This document shows, one piece after another, positions 20,501-32,500 of a DNA stretch of 64,000 bases. The DNA comes from Telopea speciosissima (taxonomy: Eukaryota > Streptophyta > Magnoliopsida > Proteales > Proteaceae). The notes below the pieces were generated by a model. That model saw only the letters and a list, made by a program, of their open reading frames with translations. It was not told where the DNA came from and searched no databases. The translations under genes and the position numbers were made by a program. The stretch covers positions 67,388,984 through 67,452,983 of the forward strand of contig NC_057919.1 of NCBI RefSeq assembly GCF_018873765.1. The letters are read 5' to 3'. The first letter of the stretch is position 1, and each line of letters begins with the position of its first letter.

Positions 20501-23500
20501 ATTAATGGGGAATAATAACCAGCAGTAATGCGGCAACTTGTTGTCGACTCAATTCACATAATAAAGGATGGAAGGGGGATCGATTAGATTGATGGAAGGG
20601 AAATAAGGAAGTGAGTCTCTCACCCTAGTCCTCTCGCCCTAGCTCTCACAACCTATCCTTTCACAGGACAATCACTTGCCAAAGCAAAACAACTCGAGCC
20701 CCTGCTCCTAAGAGCTGATCACATATATATAGCCCAATGACTGAGACAAAATAAACAACTAGACTCTAACTAGGATTCCCAACAAAATAGAAACTAGAAT
20801 CTAACTAGGATTCCCAACAAAATAGAAACTAGACTCTAACTAGGATTCCCAATTAGGAGTACAACTTAAACATAAATGGGAAACTAAATAAAAGTCTTAT
20901 AATAAAAATAAAACCTAATATCAACTCCTCTAAGCCAGCTGTCCAGGTGGGGCCCATATCACTGTTCATGTAAAGAGTGTTTTACCCTTTTCTTCATGCT
21001 TTGATCTACATCAAATATATAAGAGTTTCAGAAGCTTCCTGCCTCGTCTAGTCTACAAACATCATATGACATTCTCAGAAGAATTGCAATATTATTATTG
21101 TAGGGGTAGGGTACTGATGTCCCAACCTACAAAAAGGATCAAGGTACTGATAGCCGGCAGAACAGTATGATAAAAAAAAAACTCAGAAATAGCAACTGCC
21201 TAGATTTAGTTACTACCAACTTGGATGGATATGTTGGTCCAGTCGTATGTAGGGTACCAGGGGTAGGTTACCTCTTCAAAGTTACGGCCAAGTTAATGCC
21301 CAAATTAGAAGGTGAAGGTTCAGAATTAGAAACTCAGTACTTGAGAAGACTCTAACCATTGGATGGTCAAGAGATTTCAATCAAAGGAAAATTAGGGCTG
21401 TGGGAGAAACATACTAAAAGTTGAGCCTAAATTACTGGTTGAATGGCAGAATTCACCACTGAATATTGCTGTCCAGAAACACAGAATAGAAGGTGCTGCA
21501 GGTCTGGTCCTTCTTCTAATATTCAGAATATCAAATGGGAATGATGTCTCCAGTAAAAGGTTAACAGCACTGCTTGAACCTCCTTAGATGGTCTTGATAC
21601 TACCCAATAAAACTCAGTAACAGTGAAACAAAATAAAAGCAGAAAAGAAGATGGTAAAGAAGAAGGGAAGAAGGATATGTAGGCAAGGATTTAAGTATCG
21701 GTATCGGGTATCGTATCGGTCTGGCGATTTTAAGAGAGGCGTATCGTATCGTATCGGAGATACGTGTCGATCGGTGCAGAAGCGCATGAAAATGATCAAA
21801 ATACACATGAAAATACACTTTTGGACAATAAAAACAATATAAACAAGCAATTTGTGTCATATATCATGCATATATACTAAGAATTGTGAATAATCAATAA
21901 CCAGACAAGTGCGGCACATTGAAATTGTTATAAAAGATTAAAAGATGAAATTTCTTACTTGTAAAGTCACTCAATTGCCATGAAGAATGTCGAGGTGGAT
22001 CAAAGTCATGTCTGTAAGGGTCTTCAACAATAGGAGTGACTATTGTGATAGATTTTAGGGTAAATATATAATCTTCTTGGAATGTGATAGATCTATACAT
22101 AATATAGTACATATATTATATACATTAGCATTTGTTTTAAATTTTAGAAGAAAATAAAAAAAATCATTTTAAAGAAGCAATTTTCGGTTTGGGTAAAAAT
22201 GCAAAGAAACATGGATTTTGAACTCAAATCTTTGTAAATGTATACAAAGAATGCAATACTAAGTTAGTTTAACATATTCCCTTTGAATCATAACAAAAAA
22301 ATACCAAAAATCAAAGATTTAAACAAAAGAATCAAGTTTTTTTCAAAAAACCTACCTTGCCCTTCAAGAACACCTTTTGATTTCAAATGTGGGCTGTTAG
22401 ATGCGGCAAATGATGAGATTTCACCTCCTTTAGGATCGTTTTTGGAAAAGGAATCAAAGCCCTCAACAAATCTTTGGCAAAAACCAAGTTTAAAGATGTT
22501 TTTTTATGGTTTCTCAAAGCTGGAACTGTTTTTTTTCTGCCAGCCTGCTCCTGCTCGAATTTTCTGTTTTGAGAAGACTTGGGCCCATGTGGTTTTAAGT
22601 TTGCCGATCGTATCGAGGCGTCTCGGTATGTATCGATATGTATCGGTCGATACATATCGATACATACCGAGACGTCTCGTCACGTCTCGATATGTATCGT
22701 TATTTCAAAAATAATAAAATAATGGTTTAAATCATGTCTCATCTCGTATCGTCACGTATCGACTACGTATCGTATCGATATGTATCGGTCGATACATACC
22801 GATACATTCGAGACATTTGCATTAAAAAAAAGATATGTCTCGACTGTCTCGTCTCGGCCATGACCGATCACGGACGTATCGGCGAGACGATACGATACAC
22901 TCCGATACTTAATTCCTTGTATGTAGGTATCTCACCTACTGTAGAGAAGGTATCCCACCTATCTCTACAAGAGCCTCTCACCATACTCTCTCACAGAGGC
23001 CAGAGCAACTGTCTCTCACAGAAACATGGTTGTAAAACAACTCTTTTTTTTCTTTCTCAAATCGTTGCCTTTGTCCAGTCATTTTCTTTATTAAATAACA
23101 AAGCAACCATTACAAATATTGTTAACGTCGAAAATAGAAACTACTGCTATTCTAAGCTCTCTCTTCTAGAAACATTCGAAATTAGAAACTAAGACTCCAA
23201 TAATGTTATTACATAAAATGGAAAATCAACTTTCTAAACCTGAAAATAGAAACTCAAAATAGAGAAACCTAATATTCTTAATGACTGAAAAACAGAAAAT
23301 AGAAACTAACTTTTAGTCCCATATAGGATCTAAATCCCTAATAGTTGGGCTTATAGAATTGGCCCATTACAATAGTAAACTAAAAAATATAAAGCCCATG
23401 GCCAATACAACCCATTGGACACTCAAAATACATATATTAGTCCATTCTTGGTTTAGTTTGATGGCCTGGTTGGTGCTGCCCGTCTTGTTCTCTTGAACTA

Positions 23501-26500
23501 CATCAGGCGTGATAAGAAAATGGCTAAATTGAACTTAGGTTAATATATTTTGAATTTTACGTTGTTATAAAACTTACAACGCAATGTTCTCTCAAGTTTT
23601 AATCTCACACTCACCTAGCGAGAGAAAAAACCCAGTGATGCTGCTGAGGAACAGCCCGGCCTCGCGGTCAGGTTGCTCCTCCCCACTCTTCCTCCCTTCT
23701 CCTTCTCTCTTTCTCCCCAACTCTCGCCCTACCTTCCTTTCTTCATCCTCCTTTTCTTTTTCCTCTTCTTCTGGTTTGGAGTCTGGCAGTGAGGTCAGGC
23801 TCCTCCTTCGCCTTTCTCCTTCTGTTTCTCTCCATTCCTTTCTTCCTCCTCTTCTTTCTCCTCTTCTTCAGGATTTGGAGCTTGGTCTCCTTGTTTGGAC
23901 CTGCGTAGAGCTTGCAGTCATCATACTTGTCTGCAGTCATGCTTGTCTACAACCCTCTTGGTTTGTCGTTTTCGTGGACGACTGTCTTGCTTTGCTTGCT
24001 GCCTTGCAAGTCGCCCTCCCTCTAGGCCTGTTTCTAGGCTCGTTGGGGTCTCTCCTGCCTGGTCGCAATGCTTCGTTGCCTTTTGTCTCCGACAACCGCT
24101 CACTCTGCTGGGTCGCCTCCCTCGCTGGCAGCCTTCTTTGCTTGGCTTGCTGGCCCGTCTCTTCGCCTCCAGCCTCATTCGCCTTCTCTCTCCCCGGACG
24201 TCTTGCATTGCCAGCACCCTCAGCTGTCGCTTGGTCGCCAGCCCCCTTGGACTGCAGTTGCTTGGCCGCAAGCCTTCTTGGTCAGTCTTCTGTCTGATCC
24301 GCCTGGTTCGCTCAGCTAACGCCATGTTACTGGCAGCCGCATAGTCTGCCTTCTGCAAGCTATGCTCGGCCGGCAGCTGCTTCACTGTTACCCTCTGCAA
24401 GGCCGGTGCCTCTGCGACGTGGCTGTCACCTTCGCTTGGCCTGCTTCCCGCTTGGCGTGGTCCTCCGCAAGGCCAGCGTCCCTCTGCCGTGGCTGTTCGT
24501 TTGCTGGCGATGCTCCATTTTTCCGTCTTGGTGGCTGGTCCAAGTTGTGCTGAGATAGTTGGTTAGGGTTTTTGCTTCCCTACCATAGTCCGAAATCTCG
24601 CGAGATCTCGCTGAGATTCTCGGTTTTTTCGAAAGCCGAGACGAGATGTGATACGAAACTTAAAAGTGCAGATTCTCGGTAAGATCTCGACTCGATATGG
24701 CTTGAAAAAAATGTGAAAAAATGGAAGGAGAAGTCCAAAATCTCGCTGAGATCTCGCCGAGAGATCTCGGGTCGAGATATGGGTCTCGGGTATGGGGGTG
24801 GGTCATTTGACCCAAATAACTTGTTTTAAGTCAAAGAGAAGTGTTTTTGGGGCTATTCTATCGACAGAATAGACCCCTTCTTCTCTCCTACTCTCTTCTT
24901 CTCACCAACTCTCTTCTTCTCTCAATCTTCTCTTCCTTTCTTCATTATTTGGTTGGATTCAAACATTTGGAAGGTGAATTTGGTGGCAAAGTGAAGATTG
25001 CAGCTCAATATTGGAAGATTGCTCAAGTTTGTGAAGGTTTTTGGAAGGTAAACCCATTTTCCATAAACCTATTTTTTTGAAAAAAAATTGATGAAATGTT
25101 GGTAGATGGGTTTGATTTTGAGTTATGTTATACAAGTTAGGCCGATCTATGACTTGATGGAGGCCGATTTTTTTTTGGGTTATTAAATTATTTATTATAA
25201 TTTCTGGAAAAAAAATGATTTATTTCAAAAAAAAAAAATTAAAAAAATACTTATTGTTTGGATGTGATCTTGAGGTATGTTAGACTACTTTGCATGCTCT
25301 ACAGCCTCATGGAGGCATTTTTATTTTCACCCATTAAAAAAAATAATTTATTTTTCAGATTTAATAATAATATTATTTAAATAGTTAAAAAATATATAAA
25401 ATTAAGGGTTTTTTACAATTACCACCCCAAAATCTTTACTATCTACTATTACCCCAAAACTTTCAAACAAGCTGCATTCATTCCCCCTCCGATGCATACT
25501 AACCACTAATTCCCCCCACCGTTACATTTCCGTGAATTGGTGCAGGATAGTCATAAATGACAGTGTGCCGCCGTTGTCACGAATTTTCTAGGACCAAAAT
25601 GCCCTTTTGAGGTGTTAATTGTTAAAAAAAAAAAAAAAAAAAACCATCACCGTCCTCCTCCTCCTCCTCCTCCTTCTTCTTCTTCTTCTTCTCCTTCTTC
25701 TTCCATGGCATCGGTTGCAGACAAGACGACATAGACTAGGACGAAGGTACCAATGATCTCAACACCAAGACCATCATCCTTTGTGTAGCCATGGCTGACT
25801 TCGTTGGCTCCACCACCCAACATCTGGTATTGAATATTTTGGAAGCCTTTCACAACACCGGCACCACAGATGGCTCCAAGGCATTGCATCACCATGTAGA
25901 ACAATGCCCTGGTCAAAGATAGCTTCCTTGCCAAGAATAAACCAAAGGTCACAGCTAGGTTGATGTGTCCTCCTGCACCCACAACATCCATCAAACTCTA
26001 ATATTTCAGGAACAAATCAAGAACAAAACAAACCCTAAATGAAATTGTATAAATCAAGAACAAAACAAAACCGAAACTGGAAAATTATAGGAGAGAAGAG
26101 ATAATGAATGAAATTTCTTCCTTTCTCTCCGATTGGACTGTTGAAGATTAGCATTCAGAAGAGGGTTCTCTCGCTTCTGTTCCGATTTCCTTACCCTCGT
26201 CCCCGAGCTCCGCATCAGCAGCCAAGATGCCAGCGCATAAAACCTTGAAAATCAAGAAGAAGCTCACGAAGAAGATGAGGCAGAACAGGCCCATCCCTCA
26301 TTGGATCCGCATGAGGACCGATAACACCATCAGGTACAATGCAAAATGTAGGCATTGGCGCCGCACAAAGCTAGGGTTTTAAGGTGTCGTGAGCTGCCCC
26401 CTTTCTGGGTCAAATTAGAGTTGTAGGTCTTGCAAGAGAATGGCAAGTTACTGTTTATTGTAATTCGTTCGTTAATTAATTGGGAACTCTAACGAGTCCC

Positions 26501-29500
26501 TAAACCAGATTTTGTTGTGATTGATGTTTGTCTCTTTGTGGCGGAATATTTTGAACAAGAGGGTTAGTTCAATTTTATAATGGCTTTTGAAGAAAAAAAA
26601 AAAAAAGATTAGCATTCAGAAGGAATCATCATCACTAACATCTCCTTCATTTTCTGGTCCATTGAAGCCTTCCTAAGAGAGCTCTCCCACCATCACTCTT
26701 CTTGCCCTTTCCACTATTGTGTTTCCAGAGGTAGGAGACGACCTCTCCAAACCACCTCTTCCATGATTATTTTGTGCTTCCATATGTACCAAGGTTTGAC
26801 AGTTGAAGGACTAGAGAAGGAGCAGGGAAGAAGAAGCATAGAAGAAGTTATTTGCACAGATGGTCGCTGCCGGAGCAAGAGGTGTTTGCCGGAGAAGGAA
26901 GCCGATGTTCTAGTGAAGAGGAAGGGTTTGGATGAAGGGCATTTTGGTCCGATATATTTTGTGACAACAGTGAAGTATCACTACTAACCCCCTCCGTTAT
27001 GGGTCTGTAACGGTGGGGGTCAGTTAGTGGTTAGTATGCATTAGAGGGGGGTAACAGTTGTTTGAAAATTTTGGGGGGGGGGTAAAATAGTAGATAGTAA
27101 AGATTTTGGGGTGGAAAAATACCTGTTTTTGTTGGAAAATTATGCACAACAGTTGTAAATAATGTCCAACTTCAAATGATGTCAAATACATCATTATGTC
27201 ATAATATTTTATATTTGAAGGTATAATTACTTTTAATAAAAATTATAAATATTATTTATAATTAAAAAATAAATACTAGGGTTAGGGAATAAATAAGAGA
27301 TAGGTATTTGATTGTTGTAGTAGCTTCATATTATGTTTAATAGTTATAAATATAATACTTTAAGTGTTTAATACCTTACTTTAAGTCTGTAATAGTTACT
27401 AATACATGTTTTTTTATGTAACAGTGTAAAAAATAAGATATTTCTTACACAATGGGGGATATAGCATGGTTACATGGAGTCCCAATGTCTGAGGACAAAA
27501 AGAAGTCAAAGTGTAACTACTGTGGGAAGATTCTAAATTCTGGAGGAGCAACTAGGTTAAAGGAACATTTGTCTGGTCTGGGCAAGGATGTTGCCAAATG
27601 CAAAAATGTTCCGAGCCAAGTGAAACTGGCAATGACACAAAATATAAGAGGAGTACGGACAAAGAAAGCTGAGAGAGAAAGACACAAATAGCTTTCGATG
27701 AAGCAGTGCTAGAGAGGCCTGGCGTAGACATCCGTGGGGGAGTAGGAGATGATACTGAATATAGGCCTACACCTGGTGAGTTCGAATCAGAGGCTGAATG
27801 GAGGATTTACCAGCAGACTTTGGCAACGAGTAGGTAAAGTTTTCATTTTGACAATATCAGAGCATATGAGCAAGCAAGAGGAGCTGGTGGATCTGGCTCA
27901 GCTGCACCAGTGCAAGAAGATGAGAGGAGGAGAAGCACTGGCACGAGATATCCCACGGCCCCAAGTCCGACCATGAGCACGATCCCCAGATACCATTCTT
28001 GAGCAGGATCCATCTACCTTTAGGCAACAAGATGCCTTCTAGCCAACCATCCCACAAGTGTATGGTGGTAAACAAGAGGATGCACGGAAAGCCTTCTGCA
28101 AGTTCATGTTATACAATAGCATTCCAGCTAATGTAGCACAAGGAACATATAATAATGCATTCTTTGATGTTGCAGGGAGGGCTGGCGTAGGATGGAAGGG
28201 GCCTACACCATATGAGTTGTATAATGTGTATTTGCCTAAAGAGGTAGAGGAGCTGAAAGAGTACATAGAGGGTCTGAAGCCAAGGTGGGACACATATGGG
28301 GTTACTCTTTTGGCTGATGGTTGGACTGGATCTACTAGACAGTCCATTATAAATTTCATGGTGAGTTGTAATGGGAAGACTGTCTTCTTGAAGTCTGTTG
28401 ATGCATCAAAACATGTCAAGGATGCATCATACTTGTACAAGCTACTGAAGCAAGTGGTGGAGGAAGATATAAGAGCAAAGAACGTTATCCAAATTGTGAT
28501 GGATAACGGTTCTAATTTTAAGAAGGCTGGAGAGAAACTGATGAACAAGAAGAGTAAGAGGATCCTCCTCTTTTGGACTCCATGTGCAGCCCATTCTATT
28601 GATCTAATGCTGAAGGACATGGGGAAAAAAGCTTTGGTGGCTGGTGTGGTCAATAGGGCAAGGCAAGTGACCACCTTTGTGTATAACCATGGTTATGCTT
28701 TAGCCTTGATGAGGGAGAAATGCAAGGGGGATTTAGTGAGGCCAGGTGTCACTAGATTTGCCACCAATTACATTGCATTGAAGAGCATCTAGTCAAAGGT
28801 GATAGGTCTGAGGTTAATGTTTACAAGTGACCAATGGTTTACTTGGCCAGGCTCTAGGACACAAGAAGGGAAGGCAGCACAAGAGACCATTGCAAGTGAT
28901 GGATTTTGGAATGACTTGTATAAAGTTGTTGCCATATTAGAACCAGTGGTGGCAGTACTAAGGATGGTTGACATAGAGAAGAAGCCTACCTTGCCCCACA
29001 TATATGCTGCCCTGCAAAAGATGAAGGAAATGGTCCGAGCTGCAATACCCTGAAGTGCGCGCTCATACATTAACATCATTGATGAGCGATGGGAGAAGCA
29101 CTTGAGTCATCCCTTGCATAAAGCTGGTGAGTTCAACACTTCAACATCTATACACTTTATATGAGTTTTTACATTTATGTATGCAAACCTCTAAAGTATT
29201 CAGTCACTAACAACTTATATTTATGGTTTCCCCTTTACTAGCATACTATTTGAATCCAAAGTACCAGTATTCGCATGATCTTGGGCTGGACACGGATTTG
29301 TTACTTGCAGTTGAAAATGTTATTGAGAAGTTGGAGGTCAATCCCAAGACACAATCTAACTGCAATGATGAGGTGAGACTATGGGACTTTGGTATTTTGC
29401 TAGTCAGTAAAGGAATGTAATTACTAAATAGAAAATACTGATGCCTCGAACACTGTTTGAAATTTCAAATGTAAATAGATCAAGGCCTTCAGAGAGGCCT

Positions 29501-32500
29501 CAACAAGTTTCGGTCGAAAATCTGCAGTGGAGGGTAGACAAAAGTCAGACCTTGGTAGGTGGCAATATGGCATGAATTTACATATATGACTTATAATTTT
29601 ATCCCTTTACAATTCACATATTCTTAATATTCTTTGTTTATAATGCAGCTGACTGGTGGGTGCTGTATGGTACAAGTTCACCAAACCTGAGGAAGGTAGC
29701 AATCAAAGTGTTGTTACAAACTTGTTCATCCTCTAGCTGCGAGCGCAACTGGAGTACATTCGCCTTGATACACTCAAAGAGGCGGAACAGATTGGGTAGT
29801 CAACGACTGGAGCAACTGGTATATGCGCATTATAATATGAGATTAAGGATGAGGCACATACGTGAAGAATTTGAGAAGAATGACAAAGAGCCCATCGAGC
29901 TAGCCAATATATTCCAGGAGGACTCTGATGATGATGAGGATCCCCTATTCCAGTAGGTGAGGGATCGTGGTGTACCAGAGATGGATGAGCCTGGAGGTAG
30001 GCCTGACTCCACCATTGCGTCCATAACCGGCATAGATGTTGAGGACTATATGTCGCAAGAGGGGTGTGCACATTCTCAGTCACCGAAACCATTTGAGGCT
30101 GCAACAAGAACTCCACCTGATGATGATGATGATGGTGATGATGGTGATGGTGATGGTGATGGTGATGACCCTCCTGCTGGTAGTGGTGGTGGTGGTGGTC
30201 GTGGTGGTAGTGGTAGTGGTGGTGGTGGTGGTACTGGTGGTGGCATGCTTGCTGGTGGTTATTATGATGATACTCATGAGGGGATGCGTGAGTAATAACA
30301 ATATGAAGTGGGAACACAGCAGGACCCTGTCCATTTCACAGGTGAGTCTCAGTTTACACATGTCACACACGATCAAGACCATGGTGGCCACAGCAAAACT
30401 TACAAGAGAAGGACGGGTCGCAAACATAATCAACCTCAGTATGATGACACGAGTGTGAACACCATGCTAGCAAGTTTTGGAAGCATGAGTATGGATACTG
30501 GTACTCAGCATCAGTCGTGACAATCATCTCAACCTCATTATGACTATGATTATGGCCAGCAGAGCACCGGTTCGGAATATAGTTCCTATGGTCAGTTTAG
30601 GCAGTCAACACATGCGTATGACTATCAAAGCAGTGACTCTGGCATTGGGTCCAGCATTGGGTCCACCTATGGGTTCACATTCCCAGTCCCATACATTCCT
30701 CAATATGACAGTGGCATAAGCAGTGGATCTCAACCTTCACAGCAACAGTCTCACGTCAGTGTGGAACAGCTATACCCTAGGATAGGGGTCTAGGAATATG
30801 TGGATCAGAATTCTTATACGAATGCTGTGGAGAACTATATGCAACAGTGGAGCAACAGTATGTCATGGGAAGATTATGTGGGACAATGTGGGACTGAATA
30901 TATCATTAAATCTCATTTTATGTGATGTTGGTTGTAACTTGTAACATTGTTAAACATTTGTAATGCTTATTAAGTTGTTTTCCTATTAATTGAATGTTTT
31001 GTTTGAGCCCTATATACATAAATTATGTCAATAATGTATATAGTATGTTATTTTAATACGTCTTCGCCTACCAACTAAGGGTCCGATGTAAAAGTCCTAT
31101 TTGGACTTTGTTTTTGCAAAATCTAATAATGTCATTATGTTTAAATGGCCTAAAATAAGCTGTGTACCAATTTTCAGACCCAACAGAGCCCTAAAACCCA
31201 CCGAGATGGGCTTCCGAGTAAAAAAAAAAAAAAATTTTACAAGAACTCGCCGAGATCTCGGCCCAACTCGGTTTTTTTAAAGGCCGAGTTGGCCCCGAGA
31301 CCCGAGTTTTCGGACCATGTTCCCTACCTAGAAATTACTTGGTTGCCCTTCTCCTTTTGTTGTGCTTGTGGGCTTTCTTCTCTGGTTTTATGCCCACATG
31401 GGCTTTGGATTTTACAGGCCTTACCTCCTCTCAGGTGGGCCTTATAATTTGTTTATGGCTTTGTGACCTTGTACGCTCTCTCTCTCTCCCCCCCCCCCTT
31501 TCTTTTCTTTGGTAATGAATTAAATTATTTATTAACTAAAAAAAAAAAACTTACAATGCTTTTGCTCATTTTGAATTTATATATATATATAAAAAAATTT
31601 TGATACTGTATTCAATAATATAATGGAAAAATATCCATGCAATTGGCTAATATAATTGTATGGTTTGCTTCTCTTGCAGAGTTTGATCCGACTGAAAGAG
31701 CCTGCTGTCCTATTGTGTTGTCGGGAAGATGATCTATATTTGGTTCAATCTGTTTTAGAGTTAGTAGAGCTGGAGTATGCAATGAAAGCACTTGTTCAAA
31801 AACCTGAAATTATCATTGACGAGCAAGTCTGTTTGCCTCCTGCTCCTACCCAGCATCAGGCCCATGGACCTTTCTGGTAAAGTTTTCAATCTATCTGGAG
31901 CTGTGAACAGATCCTTCGGAGAATTTTGCTAACAGTTTTGTTTTCTTTCTTAATCTGTAATTTACGTCTTTTATAATCTTTGACCTGCTGCATTTTTCAT
32001 TTGAATATGGGGCCATTATCACCAATATCACACCAGGAAACATATGGGGTCCACATTATAGAGGACCACACACCTATCTAATTAGTCGAATTTCGTCCCA
32101 AAACAAGTATTATATTTGAGTCAAAATTTTGGGACAAAGTTGTGAAAAATTACAGAAATGCTATTACCCTCTATCTCTCTATATGTTGAAAGTTATAGCA
32201 TGCTTATTATTTTAAACCATGTTTTGCCCCCTATTACATATTCATATTTGGCTGAAACTGCACTAGTGACTAGTGGGATGGATGTGACTTGTGAGATCCT
32301 TTGTCACATGAGGATCCACCTATATCCATTGAAATGTGCCACATGGTAAAAGTCTCCTCATGAACTTGATGACAATTCATTAATGTTCATGACATAAATT
32401 TCCCCTTTTAATATGTGTCACCCCTTTTTGTTGTAATTTCATATCTTTGGATATGAAGTTGGTTAAAATTCAAAATGCTTTGAATTTTATGTGTTTTTGT

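Larger units (their letters stand above)
25410..27130. mobile_element. Pack-MULE-like element with captured host sequence
   Basis: About 115-bp inverted repeats: the left arm (25420-25525: ACCCCAAAATCTTTACTATC, GATGCATACTAACCACTAA, CCCCACCGTTAC) pairs with the right arm (26990-27118) in reverse. The interior holds a PIP aquaporin fragment and unassigned gene-like DNA (26100-26160, 26623-26985). An eL39 retrocopy was added separately. No transposase. Target duplication not resolved, so MULE assignment is by structure. Confidence 0.7.
24584..31319 (+). mobile_element. 6.7-kb hAT transposon with transposase remnants
   Basis: Ends CATAGTCCGAAATCTCG and, inverted, CATGGTCCGAAAACTCG. It has an 8-bp duplication TTCCCTAC (24576-24583, 31320-31327). 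Both subterminal zones repeat CTCG(C/G)CGAGATCTCGG words (24590-24790, 31190-31310). Inside are BED zinc finger, DUF659 and hAT dimerisation regions, in that order on the plus strand. A second element (25410-27130) sits between the left end and the transposase. The MITE at 38943-39276 shares its ends and words. Confidence 0.92.
23583..31545 (+). mobile_element. GC-rich poly-A retroposon (1.2 kb), split by a hAT transposon
   Basis: Pieces 23583-24583 and 31328-31545 are joined once the hAT at 24584-31319 is removed. The 3' end reads GGTAATGAATTAAATTATTT then a run of A. Flanks are the imperfect 14-bp direct repeats AAAACTTACAACGC (23569-23582) and AAAACTTACAATGC (31546-31559). Poly-A plus variable-length duplication indicates LINE-machinery retroposition. 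The 5' kilobase is C/T- and GC-rich, unlike surrounding DNA. Long frames at 23584-24297 look compositional. Origin (non-autonomous LINE or processed transcript) is unresolved. Confidence 0.6.

Noticed and set aside
23584-24400. Open frames of 149-237 aa on both strands
   Set aside because: Low-complexity Ser/Leu/Pro composition from C/T- and GC-rich DNA, frames overlap on both strands, and the region has retroposon boundaries.
29733-30458. His-, Val/Met- and Thr-rich frames over the GAT/GGT repeats
   Set aside because: Antisense and off-frame readings of the Asp/Gly-rich tail of the hAT transposase.
31680-31876. A solo retrocopy or stray exon of V-ATPase E
   Set aside because: Phase and splice sites fit exons 3 and 5 exactly, so it is exon 4 of the long gene.
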